DNA of 64,000 nucleotides from Nocardioides sp. AX2bis (GTDB lineage Bacteria > Actinomycetota > Actinomycetes > Propionibacteriales > Nocardioidaceae): NCBI RefSeq assembly GCF_902506435.1, contig NZ_LR733215.1:1216773-1280772 (forward strand), given 5' to 3'. How positions within the stretch are numbered: the stretch's first letter is position 1; every line of letters starts with the position of its first letter. Under the pieces are notes generated by a model. That model was not told the DNA's origin. It saw only the letters and a list, made by a program, of their open reading frames with translations, and made no database searches. Shown here in pieces: positions 43,288-52,297 of this stretch. A program made the translations under genes and the position numbers.

Positions 43288-44223
43288 ATGGACGACGTGT
43301 CAAGGCCTGTGCAAGGCCTCCCCAGGGGTGTGATCTCCGACCCTCCCGCCGAGGCGGACCTGAGCATCGGAGACCTCGCCACCGCGACCGGGGTGGGCGC
43401 GGCCACCCTGCGCGCCTGGGAGCGACGGCACGGTTTCCCGGTCCCGCACCGCCTGCCCAGCGGCCACCGTCGGTACGACCAGGCGCAGGTCAGCGCGGTG
43501 CTCGACGTGGTGCGCCGCCAGCACGAGGGCGTACGCCTGGAGGCGGCGATCGCCGCCACCCTGGTCGACGCCCACGGCAGCGACGGGAACCGACCGATGG
43601 TGCCCGGCGAGCGCTCGGTCTTCGCTGCGCTCCGTCGCCGGCACCCGCAGCTGACCCCGCAACGCCTCGGCAAGCCGATGCTGCTGGCGCTGTCCTGGGC
43701 GATCGAGGACGAGTTCTGCTCGCGGGCCCTCGCCCCGCACCTGTTCGGCTCGTTCCAGCACGACTCGTACTTCCGTGCCGCGCGACGCCGCTGGGACGAC
43801 CTGGCGCTCGGCGCTCGTACCTCGGCGGTCTTCGCCGACTTCAACGGCGGTGAGGACGTCGTGTCCCTCACGGGTCCGGCGCGGGTGCACCTCGACGCCG
43901 GGGCCCCGCTGCTGCGCGAGTGGGCCGTGGTCTGCGACGACGACGACCTCCCGGCGGTGCTCACGGCCTGGGAGCTGCCCGGCCAGGGGCACGTGAAGGA
44001 GGCCGACCGGCTCTTCGACGCCGTGTGGACCGTGGACCGTCGGGCCGCCCGGGACGCGGCGCGGGCCTGCACACGAGCGGCGTACGACGCCGGTGCCGCC
44101 TGGGCGCCAGGCCTGCTCCAGGACCTGGCCCCGGAGCCCCGGGCGGTCCAGGTCGACGCGGCCACCCAGACGGCGTTGTTCAACCGGGTGCTGGCCTACG
44201 TGGACCGTCAGGTGCGCCGCTGA
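43288..44223 (+). CDS. MerR family regulator with DICT sensory domain
   Basis: A 311-residue regulator. Residues about 24-95 form a MerR helix-turn-helix: SIGDLATATGVGAATLRAWERRHGFPVPHRLPSGHRRY (quoted in part: ATLRAWERRHGF). Residues about 105-245 fit the DICT domain, with LALSWAIEDEFCSRA, HLFGSFQHDSYF and RWDDLALGARTSAVFADF. DICT domains are linked to light or signal sensing. Its palindromic upstream site suggests self-regulation and control of the divergent FHA pair. Confidence 0.88.
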   Translation: MDDVSRPVQGLPRGVISDPPAEADLSIGDLATATGVGAATLRAWERRHGFPVPHRLPSGHRRYDQAQVSAVLDVVRRQHEGVRLEAAIAATLVDAHGSDGNRPMVPGERSVFAALRRRHPQLTPQRLGKPMLLALSWAIEDEFCSRALAPHLFGSFQHDSYFRAARRRWDDLALGARTSAVFADFNGGEDVVSLTGPARVHLDAGAPLLREWAVVCDDDDLPAVLTAWELPGQGHVKEADRLFDAVWTVDRRAARDAARACTRAAYDAGAAWAPGLLQDLAPEPRAVQVDAATQTALFNRVLAYVDRQVRR

Positions 44224-44295
44224 GGCCATGTCGCTCGGCCACGCCCCATGCCCACGGGTGTGGCAGGGACCGGTCGGGGCGGCTTGCGTGAGCGT

Positions 44296-47200
44296 GTGAC
44301 CCACGACTCGCTGGACGACCAGGTCGACCGTGACCGCCAGGCCACCTTCCGCCCGCTGTCGGAGGACGCCGCGGCCCCGCCGCCGGAGCCCGTGGTGGTG
44401 CGGGTCGACGGGTCGGAGGTCCCCGCCGACGCCCGACGGCCGCTGATCGAGGCCCTGACCGACGAGGGCCACGACGGCGACTTCCCCTCCGTCTGCTACC
44501 ACCCCGCCCTCGGGGCGATCCAGACCTGCGACACCTGCCTGGTCGAGGTGGACGGCGAGGTCGTACGCGCCTGCGCCACGCCGGCCCGCGACGGCCTCGA
44601 GGTCACCACGACGGGACCGTCCGCGCCCGCCCGCGAGGAGGCCGCGCAGCGCCTGGTACGCAAGCACGTCCTGTACTGCACGGTCTGCGACCACAACGAC
44701 GGTGCGTGCCCGCTCAAGCAGGGGATCGAGGCCAGCGGACTGACCCACGAGACGATCGGCTACTCCCCGAAGCCCTTCGAGATCGACGACAGCCACCCGT
44801 TCTACCGCTACGACCCCGACCAGTGCATCCTCTGCGGTCGCTGCGTGGAGGCCTGCCAGGACGTCCAGGTCACCGAGACGCTGTCCATCGACTGGGGCTC
44901 GGAGGACCCGCGGGTGCTGTGGGACGGGGGCGCGCCGGCGGGGGAGTCGTCCTGCGTGTCCTGCGGGCACTGCGTGTCGGTCTGCCCGTGCAACGCCCTG
45001 ATGGAGAAGACCATGCTCGGCCGGCACGGCCTGATGACCGACTGGCCCACCGAGACCCGCGAGCTGGCCATCGACCTGGTCAAGGACGTGGAGCCCACCA
45101 CCGGGTACCTCCCGCTCTACGACATCTCCAAGGCCGAGGCGGCGGCCCGCATGGCGGTCACCGAGAGGACGAAGACGGTGTGCACCTACTGCGGCGTCGG
45201 CTGCTCCTTCGACGTCGAGACCCGTGGCCGCGAGATCCTGCGCGTGCAGCCGCAGCTCGAGGGTCCCGCCAACTCGATCTCGACCTGCGTCAAGGGCAAG
45301 TTCGGCTGGGACTACGTCAACGCCGAGGACCGGCTGACCGTGCCGCTGGTCCGCGACGGCGACCGGTTCCGCGAGACCACCTGGGACGAGGCGCTCGACG
45401 TGGTGGCCGAGCGCCTCGAGGCGATCGTCGCCGAGCACGGGCCGGACGCGACCGGCGTGATCGGGTCGTCCAAGGCGACGAACGAGGAGGGCTACCTCAC
45501 CCAGAAGCTCGCCCGGCAGGTGCTCGGCACGAACAACACCGACAACTGCTCGCGCTACTGCCAGTCGCCGGCGACCGTGGGCCTGTGGCGCACCGTGGGG
45601 TACGGGGGTGACGCCGGGTCGATCAGCGACATGGAGCGCGCCGAGCTGGTCCTGATGATCGGGACCAACACCGCGGCCTCCCACCCCGTGATCGCCTCGC
45701 GGCTGCGGCGTGCCCAGAAGCTCGGCGGTCAGCAGCACGTCGTGGTCGACCTGCGACACCACGAGATGGCCCAGCGCGCGGAGGTGTACCTCAAGCCCGC
45801 GCCCGGCACCGACCTCGTGTGGCTCTCCGCCGTGACCAAGCACGTCATCGACCAGGGCTGGCACGACCGGACCTTCCTCCAGGAGCGGGTCAACGGCCTG
45901 GACGAGTACGTCGCCTCGCTCGCGCCCTTCACCCTCGAGCACGCCGAGCAGCGCACCGGGATCCCGGCCGACGACCTGCGCGCGCTGGCCCACCGGGTCG
46001 CCCACGCGGGGTCGGTGGCCGCGCTGTGGGCGATGGGGGTCACCCAGCACCACATGGGCTCGGACACCTCGACCGCGATCTCGAACCTGCTCCTGGTCAC
46101 CGGCAACTACGGGCGGTCCGGCACCGGCGCGTACCCGCTGCGAGGCCACAACAACGTGCAGGGCTGCAGCGACTTCGGCGTCGTGAACGACGTCTACCCC
46201 GGCTACCAGCCCGTCGCGGACGACGAGGTGCGGGAGAAGTTCGAGAAGGCCTGGGGCCGCGCGCTCCCGCGCGAGCCGGGCCTGGACAACCACGGCATGG
46301 TCGACGCCGCCCACGACGGCTCCCTGAAGGGGCTCGTGGTCATCGGCGAGGAGCTCGCGCTCGTCGACGCCAACGCCCACTACGTGCAGGAGGCCCTCGA
46401 GCGGCTGCCGTTCCTGGTGGTCTCGGAGCTGTTCTTCTCCCGCACCTGCGAGTTCGCCGACGTGGTCCTGCCCGCGGCCGCCTCGCTGGAGAAGGACGGC
46501 ACCTTCACGAGCACCGAGCGTCGCGTCCAGCGCCTCTACGAGTCGATGCCGCCGGTCGGTGAGGCGAAGGCGGACTGGCGGATCCTCCAGCTGATCGCCG
46601 ACCGGATGGGCTACCAGTGGGGCTTCACGCACCCCGGGGAGATCATGCAGGAGGTGGCCGGTCTGACCCCGCTGTTCGCCGGGGTGAGCTACGACCGGCT
46701 CGAGGGCTACTCCTCCCTGCAGTGGCCCGTGCACGCCGACGGGACCGACACCCCGCTGCTCTACACCGAGCGCTTCCCGTTCGACGACGGGCGGGCGCGG
46801 TTGTACCCGTTGGCGTTCCGCGAGCCCACCGACCAGGTCGACGACGAGTACCCGCTGCACGTGAACAACGGCCGTGTCCTGGAGCACTTCCACGAGGGGA
46901 ACCTGACCCTGCGCTCGGCCGGCCTGGTGCACCTGGTGCCGGACACCTACGCCGAGATGACCTGGCGCACCGCGGAGGAGCACGGGGGCCTGGCCACCGG
47001 CGACTGGGTGCGCCTGATATCGCGGCGGGGCGAGCTGACGGTGCGCGTGCTGCTCTCGGACCAGGTGCACGACGGTGAGCTGTGGGTGCCGATGCAGGCC
47101 GCCGAGATCAACCTGCTCACCTCCAGCGTCGTCGACCCCGACAGCCACACCCCGGCCTACAAGGAGATCGCGGTGCGCCTGGAGCGCGCCGACGGCCCCG

Positions 47201-47664
47201 ACGAGGTGCGCGGCGGCACCCGACGCGCGGCCGACCGGTCCCGCAAGGGCGACCGTGACCAGCAGGGCAACCCGCAGGGCCCCCCGCTGCCGCCCCACCA
47301 CCACCGCTACGGCCCGGTGAGGTGGAGGGGAGGCTGCGGGCGGCACCCGGTGACGTCGAGGAACTCCATTGACTCCTCGTGGGCAACTGCCAGCAGGCGC
47401 CCGTCAGGGGACCAGGCCTCAGGACCCGCGAGGACCCCGCGCTGTGCCTCGTCCTGGAGCGGCCGCGGGAGGTCTCGAACGGTCGACGTGGCGAGGTCGA
47501 CCAGGGAGATGCCGGATGAGCTGCCGCGGCGCTGCACGGCGATCAGGCTGCCGTCCGGCGAGAAGGCGGCCCCTGAGATCGGGTCGCCCACGGTCACTGC
47601 AGTGGTGTCACCCGAGTCCGTGTCGAGGACGACCAGGTCGCCGACCAGGGAACGACCTGAGTAG
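44296..47664 (+). CDS. fdhF: Formate dehydrogenase alpha subunit (Cys type), 3' end recombined
   Basis: A NuoG-like N-terminus (about 35-110) carries a [2Fe-2S] site (SVCYHPALGAIQTCDTC). Then come a CTVCDHNDGACPL Cys motif, two [4Fe-4S] motifs (CILCGRCVEACQD and CVSCGHCVSVCPC), and a molybdopterin domain with CTYCGVGCSFDVETRG. The catalytic residue is Cys422 in NCSRYCQSPATVG, not selenocysteine. The conserved C-terminus reaches HHHRYGP near residue 1005. Beyond it the frame lacks a stop and runs about 115 more residues through the antisense of the next gene; that tail is not homologous sequence. GTG 44296 is uncertain; ATG 44248 is possible. FdhD lies 8.4 kb away. Confidence 0.88.
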   Translation: MTHDSLDDQVDRDRQATFRPLSEDAAAPPPEPVVVRVDGSEVPADARRPLIEALTDEGHDGDFPSVCYHPALGAIQTCDTCLVEVDGEVVRACATPARDGLEVTTTGPSAPAREEAAQRLVRKHVLYCTVCDHNDGACPLKQGIEASGLTHETIGYSPKPFEIDDSHPFYRYDPDQCILCGRCVEACQDVQVTETLSIDWGSEDPRVLWDGGAPAGESSCVSCGHCVSVCPCNALMEKTMLGRHGLMTDWPTETRELAIDLVKDVEPTTGYLPLYDISKAEAAARMAVTERTKTVCTYCGVGCSFDVETRGREILRVQPQLEGPANSISTCVKGKFGWDYVNAEDRLTVPLVRDGDRFRETTWDEALDVVAERLEAIVAEHGPDATGVIGSSKATNEEGYLTQKLARQVLGTNNTDNCSRYCQSPATVGLWRTVGYGGDAGSISDMERAELVLMIGTNTAASHPVIASRLRRAQKLGGQQHVVVDLRHHEMAQRAEVYLKPAPGTDLVWLSAVTKHVIDQGWHDRTFLQERVNGLDEYVASLAPFTLEHAEQRTGIPADDLRALAHRVAHAGSVAALWAMGVTQHHMGSDTSTAISNLLLVTGNYGRSGTGAYPLRGHNNVQGCSDFGVVNDVYPGYQPVADDEVREKFEKAWGRALPREPGLDNHGMVDAAHDGSLKGLVVIGEELALVDANAHYVQEALERLPFLVVSELFFSRTCEFADVVLPAAASLEKDGTFTSTERRVQRLYESMPPVGEAKADWRILQLIADRMGYQWGFTHPGEIMQEVAGLTPLFAGVSYDRLEGYSSLQWPVHADGTDTPLLYTERFPFDDGRARLYPLAFREPTDQVDDEYPLHVNNGRVLEHFHEGNLTLRSAGLVHLVPDTYAEMTWRTAEEHGGLATGDWVRLISRRGELTVRVLLSDQVHDGELWVPMQAAEINLLTSSVVDPDSHTPAYKEIAVRLERADGPDEVRGGTRRAADRSRKGDRDQQGNPQGPPLPPHHHRYGPVRWRGGCGRHPVTSRNSIDSSWATASRRPSGDQASGPARTPRCASSWSGRGRSRTVDVARSTREMPDELPRRCTAIRLPSGEKAAPEIGSPTVTAVVSPESVSRTTRSPTRERPE

Positions 47665-48197
47665 GGGTTGGTGGGCTCGGTGGAGGAGATGTAGGCGACC
47701 TGCGTGCTCTCGGAGGACCAGGCGATGGGTCGCACGCTGCGCGCCGGCGGCAACGCGTGGCGTGCGACGTCGGCCGAGCTGAGGTCGACGATCTCGAGGT
47801 CGGCCTCGGAGGTGTCGTGGTCACCCAGCGCTACCCGACGACCGTCGGGGGAGAGCAGCATGGGGGCTGGGTCTCCCTGGGTCTCCGGTCCTGCGCGATC
47901 CTCGGCGGCGTCAAGGCGCCGGTAGATGTCGGTGTCGGCGCCCAGGACGACGGCCTGGGGGAAGTCGAGGAACTCGACCCCGAACCCGTGCTGGTAGAGC
48001 GCGATCGCGCGGCCGGGGGGCGCTTCGGAGACGTCGGTGGTCAGGTAGGAGTAGCCGGCCAGCTGGTGCGGGAGGCTGGCGGTCGTCCCGCTGTCGGCGG
48101 GACCACCCTCCGTGGCGAGTGGAACGAGCGTGACAGCGGCACAAGCGGCCCCCAGCGCGAGGCAGTGCCATCGCCCACGCCCCCACACGGGTCTCAT
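47307..48197 (-). CDS. Secreted TolB-like (WD40/beta-propeller) protein, C-terminus altered
   Basis: A 296-residue exported protein with a hydrophobic N-terminus (about 9-28). Repeated blades of the type MLLSPDGRRVALG, AAFSPDGSLIAVQRRG and EAWSPDGRLLAVAHEE are typical of TolB-like propellers. The last blade stops soon after EFLDVTGC, and its TAG lies inside the conserved end of fdhF on the other strand. It has probably lost its original C-terminus. TACCGT (48204-48209) lies 6 nt before the ATG. Confidence 0.75.
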   Translation of the reverse strand: MRPVWGRGRWHCLALGAACAAVTLVPLATEGGPADSGTTASLPHQLAGYSYLTTDVSEAPPGRAIALYQHGFGVEFLDFPQAVVLGADTDIYRRLDAAEDRAGPETQGDPAPMLLSPDGRRVALGDHDTSEADLEIVDLSSADVARHALPPARSVRPIAWSSESTQVAYISSTEPTNPYSGRSLVGDLVVLDTDSGDTTAVTVGDPISGAAFSPDGSLIAVQRRGSSSGISLVDLATSTVRDLPRPLQDEAQRGVLAGPEAWSPDGRLLAVAHEESMEFLDVTGCRPQPPLHLTGP

Positions 48198-48203
48198 GGG
48201 CGG

Positions 48204-48209
48204 ACGGTA
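48204..48209 (-). promoter_or_regulatory. -10 element (TACCGT) for the TolB-like gene
   Basis: On the minus strand, 6 nt before the ATG at 48197. Confidence 0.35.
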
Positions 48210-48429
48210 GCGCCTGCGCGAGCGACGACCACCTGTTCCTGACGGCGGCCGTGGCAGTCGTAGTACCGCGTGCCGCCGGGCTTCCCACGCTGGTGGTCCC
48301 CTCTGGCGGCTGCTCGGGTCGGGTCACCACAGACCGTGCCGGCCACCCCATGATGCGCAGCGACGCGACGACCTGGCCGGATCGGGCCTCGGCCGCCGAC
48401 GGGGCCAACGACGCTGGACGACGGTTGGC

Positions 48430-48795
48430 TCAGTCCAGCGGGGTGTCGACCCAGCCCACGAACCGGTTGCCGATACCCAGGATCTCCTCACGATGGTTGC
48501 CGCGCAGTGGAGGCGGCAGGTCGGAGGGCTGATGGTGGTCGCAGCTGATGAAGGTGAATCTCGGCCACCATTTCTTGGGCCGGGTTGTCTCAGCATGCCC
48601 GCAGACACTGCAGACCAGCTCGACCCACACCGGCTTCTTGCCGGTCCGATTGGCACGGGACTGGACCAGCCACGGTGGCGGGTCGTCCTCGATCTCACGC
48701 AGCTGGCCTTCGGTGAGCGTCGGGGGCAGGCCGTGTCGAGCGGCCATCTCCGGGGGGATGTCCAAGCGTTGGGCAGCGTCGCGGCGGGTGATCAT
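48430..48795 (-). CDS. Hypothetical protein with Cys/His cluster, 121 aa
   Basis: Begins MITRRDAAQRLDIPPEMAARHGLP, a helical segment that looks like a DNA-binding or docking motif. The middle has WVELVCSVCGHAETTRPKKWW and FISCDHH: three Cys plus His could form a zinc site. No family is recognised. TATCGT lies 8 nt upstream of the ATG. It is one of several small unassigned genes in the accessory region. Confidence 0.65.
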   Translation of the reverse strand: MITRRDAAQRLDIPPEMAARHGLPPTLTEGQLREIEDDPPPWLVQSRANRTGKKPVWVELVCSVCGHAETTRPKKWWPRFTFISCDHHQPSDLPPPLRGNHREEILGIGNRFVGWVDTPLD

Positions 48796-48896
48796 CGGCG
48801 CCAACGATAGTCAGTGCTGTCGGGAGCAGCTCGAGAGAACAGCTGCAGCACGTCGGCTTGGTTCGACCCACGTGCTTGCGTGCCATGCTGCGGCGC

Positions 48897-49385
48897 ATGC
48901 CCCAGGTCACAGCAGAAGTGTGGGTCCCGGTTCTGCCCGACACTGCGTTCGCGGTCTCGCAGACGACCGGCGAGGTCCGGCTGAGCTGGGATCCCTTCAT
49001 CCGGAGTCAGCACCTGATCGACGCAGACCGCCCGGACAAGGACGTCCGCACCCTGACCAAGGCGCGCGTCGGTCCGACGATGATCAGCCGCTACGTCTCC
49101 TACCGCCCGCCGACATCGGTCGGCATGACGATGGAGAGAGGGCCCTGGTTCTTCGCGACCTTCGGCGGCGGCTGGCGCTTCACACCTGAGGACCGAGACG
49201 GAGTTGCCGGGACTCGGGCCGTGTGGAAGTACACGTGGTCCGGCCGCCCGGCTTGGCTCACCCCGGTCGCCGACCCGATCGGCCGGTGGTTGCTGGGCCG
49301 CGAGATCCGCGCGCGCATCACGGCGTTCGCCGGTGCCTGCGAGAGTCCCGACGTGCTGGGGGTCGTACGAAGCGCGTCGAGCTGA
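48897..49385 (+). CDS. SRPBCC superfamily protein
   Basis: A 162-residue protein that fits the START-like polyketide cyclase/dehydrase fold: an opening strand VTAEVWVPVLPDTAFAVSQTTGEVRLSWDPF, central GWRFTPEDRDGVAGTRAVWKYTW and a long C-terminal helix LLGREIRARITAFAGACES. Members bind hydrophobic ligands; the ligand here is unknown. CATGCT lies 7 nt before the ATG at 48897, which fits a leaderless start. Confidence 0.7.
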   Translation: MPQVTAEVWVPVLPDTAFAVSQTTGEVRLSWDPFIRSQHLIDADRPDKDVRTLTKARVGPTMISRYVSYRPPTSVGMTMERGPWFFATFGGGWRFTPEDRDGVAGTRAVWKYTWSGRPAWLTPVADPIGRWLLGREIRARITAFAGACESPDVLGVVRSASS

Positions 49386-49387
49386 CC

Positions 49388-49557
49388 GCCGCACGGGTGA
49401 ACGCCAGCTCCGACTCGCGCCGTCCCAGGTGTTCGGCGATCAACGCCGCACGCTGGTCGGGACCGGGCGAGCGCAGGATCTGTCGGACGTCTGAGAAAGC
49501 TTCGTCGAGCCCACGCAGACGGTCGAGTCTGGACTCTCTCCCCGGGGGAGACTTCAG
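49388..49557 (-). pseudogene. Remnant of a MerR family regulator (effector-side fragment)
   Basis: On the minus strand one frame reads RLDRLRGLDEAFSDVRQIL, then PGPDQRAALIAEHLGRRE and SELAFTRAAVSS, which resembles the dimerisation helix and start of the effector region of a MerR regulator. There is no start codon and no helix-turn-helix ahead of it, and the frame then runs into the antisense of the SRPBCC gene. It is divergent from a gene with a MerR-type promoter, the usual layout of such regulators. Confidence 0.4.
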
Positions 49558-49560
49558 TCC

Positions 49561-49591
49561 TTGACTCTCGCTCGGCCCGAGTACCCAGGCT
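49561..49591 (+). promoter_or_regulatory. MerR-type promoter for the SnoaL-like gene
   Basis: TTGACT (49561-49566), a 19-bp spacer with an ACTC/GAGT dyad, and CAGGCT (49586-49591), 7 nt before the ATG at 49599. A 19-bp spacer is the hallmark of MerR-activated promoters. Confidence 0.55.
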
Positions 49592-49598
49592 GTGCGGC

Positions 49599-49979
49599 AT
49601 GGACAACCACACCGACATCAACATCGATACCACCACCGACACCACCACGACCGCGCAGCTGCCCGGCCCGATCCGCACCTTCGTGGCGGCCCACGGGTCT
49701 CGCGACGCCGACGCGGCGCTGGTCGTACTGGCCCCGGGAGCGGTCATCTCCGACGTGGGGGAGTCGTTCACCGGCGAGGACGCCCTGCGGCGCTTCGTGA
49801 GCGAGGCAGGAGCGGAGTACAGCTACACCGACGAGATCACCCGCGTGGCTCAGGACGGCGAGATCTGGGTGGTCTCTCATCACCTGGAGGGTGACTTCCC
49901 GGGCGGTGCGGCGGACCTCGACTACCGGTTCGCGCTGGACGGCGACCGCATCAGCCGACTCGACATCGTCCTCGGCTGA
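49599..49979 (+). CDS. SnoaL-like (NTF2 fold) protein
   Basis: A 126-residue protein. After a Thr/Asp-rich N-terminus (about 1-20) it has the NTF2-fold pattern: [46 protein letters not shown], then a strand-rich half with [18 protein letters not shown]. Such proteins are small isomerases, cyclases or binding proteins; the role is unknown. No Shine-Dalgarno sequence; leaderless. It is followed by an SDR gene 37 bp downstream, a frequent partner. Confidence 0.8.
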   Translation: MDNHTDINIDTTTDTTTTAQLPGPIRTFVAAHGSRDADAALVVLAPGAVISDVGESFTGEDALRRFVSEAGAEYSYTDEITRVAQDGEIWVVSHHLEGDFPGGAADLDYRFALDGDRISRLDIVLG

Positions 49980-50016
49980 CGTCGGGCCCAGCACCACACG
50001 AGCTCGAGGAGAAGAC

Positions 50017-50802
50017 ATGACACACGAAGATCGCGACCGGCTCGACGGTCGTACGGCGCTGGTCACCGGCGGTTCGAAGGGCTCGGGCCGAGCCGTGGTC
50101 GACCGGCTGCGGGCCATGGGCGCCGACGTCTGGACGACTGCACGGACCATCCCCGAGGGGTACGACCGCCCCGATCGCTTCATCGAGGCGGACACCTCGA
50201 CCGCAGAGGGGGCGCAGGCCGTGGCCGACCGCATCGCGGGGGCCGGCGCCTTGGACATCCTGGTCCACGTCGTCGGCGGCTCGTCGACGCCGCCCGGTGG
50301 GTACGCGGTCATCACCGACGAGCAGTGGCTCACCGAGCTGAACCTGAACTTCCTCGGGGCAGTGCGGCTCGATCGGGCGCTCCTCCCACCGATGATCGAG
50401 TCCGGGTCCGCGGTCGTCCTGCACTTCGGCTCCATCCAGCGCGAGATGCCGCTCCACGAGGCCTCGTTGCCCTACGCCTCGGCAAAAGCTGCGCTGCGCA
50501 CCTACAGCAAGGGCCTCGCGAACGAGCTGGCTCCGCTCGGGGTGCGGGTCAACATGATCAGTCCCGGCGGGATCGAGACGCAGGGGTACGAGGACTTCGT
50601 GGACAGCCTCGCGACCGGCAACGGGATCACGCGTGAGGAAGCGAGGCAGGGCATCTTCGACTCCCTCGGCGGGGTGCCACTGGGCAGGTTCGCGAGCACC
50701 GAGGAGATCGCCGACCTGGTGGGTTTCCTGGTCTCGGACCGAGCATCAGCGATCGTGGGTGCGGAGTACGTCATCGACGGCGGGACCGTCCCGACCGTCT
50801 GA
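50017..50802 (+). CDS. SDR family oxidoreductase
   Basis: A 261-residue classical short-chain dehydrogenase. The cofactor motif is [10 protein letters not shown] (about 17-26), with Ser in HFGSIQRE, and [18 protein letters not shown] gives the Tyr-Lys pair. The C-terminal [10 protein letters not shown] is typical. Substrate unknown. GAGGAGAA lies 6 nt before the ATG. It is in an operon with the SnoaL-like gene. Confidence 0.9.
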   Translation: MTHEDRDRLDGRTALVTGGSKGSGRAVVDRLRAMGADVWTTARTIPEGYDRPDRFIEADTSTAEGAQAVADRIAGAGALDILVHVVGGSSTPPGGYAVITDEQWLTELNLNFLGAVRLDRALLPPMIESGSAVVLHFGSIQREMPLHEASLPYASAKAALRTYSKGLANELAPLGVRVNMISPGGIETQGYEDFVDSLATGNGITREEARQGIFDSLGGVPLGRFASTEEIADLVGFLVSDRASAIVGAEYVIDGGTVPTV

Positions 50803-50824
50803 GCCAGCAGGACGGAGCAGCATC

Positions 50825-51964
50825 GTGGGCACGATGGACGAGCTCGTCGACGGCGACGTCGTCGAGCAGCTGAGGCGCACGTTCCGGGCGCACGCCAGCA
50901 GTACGCGATCCGACTGGTCGGGGCTGGCTGCCGCGGCGAGCGCCGTGGCGGGCCGGCCCCTGCGACGGCGGGTCGACCTGGTGCGCGACGCCATCGTGAG
51001 CGACGTCGGGTCGGGGTTCGACCTCCTGAACGGGGTGGTCGACGCGAGCCTCGCCGAGCCGGGCTTCCGGGGATGGGCTATCTGGCCAGTCACGGAAGCG
51101 GTGGCCGAGCTCGCGGTCGGCGGGGCGCAGGGGAGTGGTAGAGGTGGTGAGCAGACGTTCGAGCAGGGACTGGAGCTCATGCGGCGCCTGACCAGCCGCC
51201 TGAGCGCGGAGTTCGCCCTGCGGACCTTCCTCCTCGCGGACCCGGACCGGACGGTCCGCGTGGTGCAGCACTGGTGCGACGACGACGACGAGCACGTACG
51301 TCGACTCGCGAGCGAGGGCACGAGGAGCTACCTGCCGTGGGCCCGACAGGTGCCTGCGCTGCACGCCCGGCCGGATCTGACCCTGCCGATCGTCGACGGG
51401 CTGTACCGGGACGAGAGCGAGTACGTCCGACGCTCGGTCGGCAACCACGTGAACGACCTGTCCAGGCGGCACCCGGACGTGGCCGTGCAGGTCGGGTCGC
51501 GCTGGCTCACCTCACCCGACGGCAACACGCCGGCACTGGTGCGGCGTGCGTTCCGCACCCTGGTGAAGGCCGGCGACGAGCGGGCCCTCGCCGCACTCGG
51601 CTTCGGCGGAACCGCCGCCGTGACCGGGCCGCTCCTGGACCGCACCACCGTCCAGGTGGGCGAGGACCTCGAGATCCGAGCGACGGTGCGGAACGCCGGT
51701 GCGACCCGGGCGCAGTTCGCCGTGGACTACGTCGTCCACTATCGCAAAGCCCGTGGACCCAACGCCCCGAAGGTCTTCAAGATCGCGACGCTGACGCTGG
51801 ACCCGGGGGAGTCGCGAGAGCTGGTGAAGCGCCGCTCCTTCGCCCCGACCAGCACCCGCGTCCTCCACCCAGGACCGCACACCGTCGAGCTCCAGGTGAA
51901 CGGTCGGCGACACGGGGAGGCTCGAGTGGAACTACGCGCGGCGTCGAGTGGGGAGCGGCCCTGA
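50825..51964 (+). CDS. AlkC-like DNA alkylation repair glycosylase with Ig-like C-terminus
   Basis: A 379-residue protein. The N-terminal 260 residues are HEAT-like helical repeats of the AlkC/AlkD DNA glycosylase superfamily, with EFALRTFLLADPDRTVRVVQHWCDDDDEHVRRLASEGTR and YVRRSVGNHVNDLSRRHPDV (quoted in part). AlkC removes alkylated bases such as 3-methylcytosine and 3-methyladenine. The last 100 residues form a beta-rich Ig-like domain (VQVGEDLEIRATVRNAGA to PHTVELQVNG), as described for some AlkC proteins. GGAG precedes the GTG by 8 nt; ATG 50834 is possible. Confidence 0.8.
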   Translation: MGTMDELVDGDVVEQLRRTFRAHASSTRSDWSGLAAAASAVAGRPLRRRVDLVRDAIVSDVGSGFDLLNGVVDASLAEPGFRGWAIWPVTEAVAELAVGGAQGSGRGGEQTFEQGLELMRRLTSRLSAEFALRTFLLADPDRTVRVVQHWCDDDDEHVRRLASEGTRSYLPWARQVPALHARPDLTLPIVDGLYRDESEYVRRSVGNHVNDLSRRHPDVAVQVGSRWLTSPDGNTPALVRRAFRTLVKAGDERALAALGFGGTAAVTGPLLDRTTVQVGEDLEIRATVRNAGATRAQFAVDYVVHYRKARGPNAPKVFKIATLTLDPGESRELVKRRSFAPTSTRVLHPGPHTVELQVNGRRHGEARVELRAASSGERP

Positions 51965-52297
51965 CGGGTCTGACCGCCACACCACAGCGGTTCGCCCGGT
52001 CAGAGCCGCGACCTCCATCGGGATCCCGGTGGTGAGCGCCGGACCGATCCGGTGCTGATGAGTGCCGGCGGAGAGGGGCCCCGACGGCCTCGAAGCCCCC
52101 GTTGCACGTCGCCATCTTCCTCAGCCGGCGCGAGGATCACGTCACCGCGTGCGTGGGGACAGTAGGACGCGCGGCGCGCTCAACGCGGTGCACCGCGGCA
52201 GCAGCGTTGTGCTGCCTGCGGTTGCCAACTCACCTGCTGTGTGCCGGTGCGGCTACATGCGTACCTTCGGACCACCGACAACCGAAGGAAGTGCCTC
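51965..52297. other. Non-coding stretch, nothing recognised
   Basis: No frame with convincing codon bias, RNA or repeat is seen. A promoter for the small gene at 52298 presumably lies near its right end. Confidence 0.5.

Noticed and set aside
44248..44295. ATG at 44248 as the fdhF start
   Set aside because: It adds a Gly-rich segment without homology and has no ribosome-binding site or -10 element. It is kept only as an alternative.
47340..47664. C-terminal extension of formate dehydrogenase as a genuine extra domain
   Set aside because: The sequence is exactly the antisense of the TolB-like gene, rich in Ser/Arg/Pro, and matches no domain.
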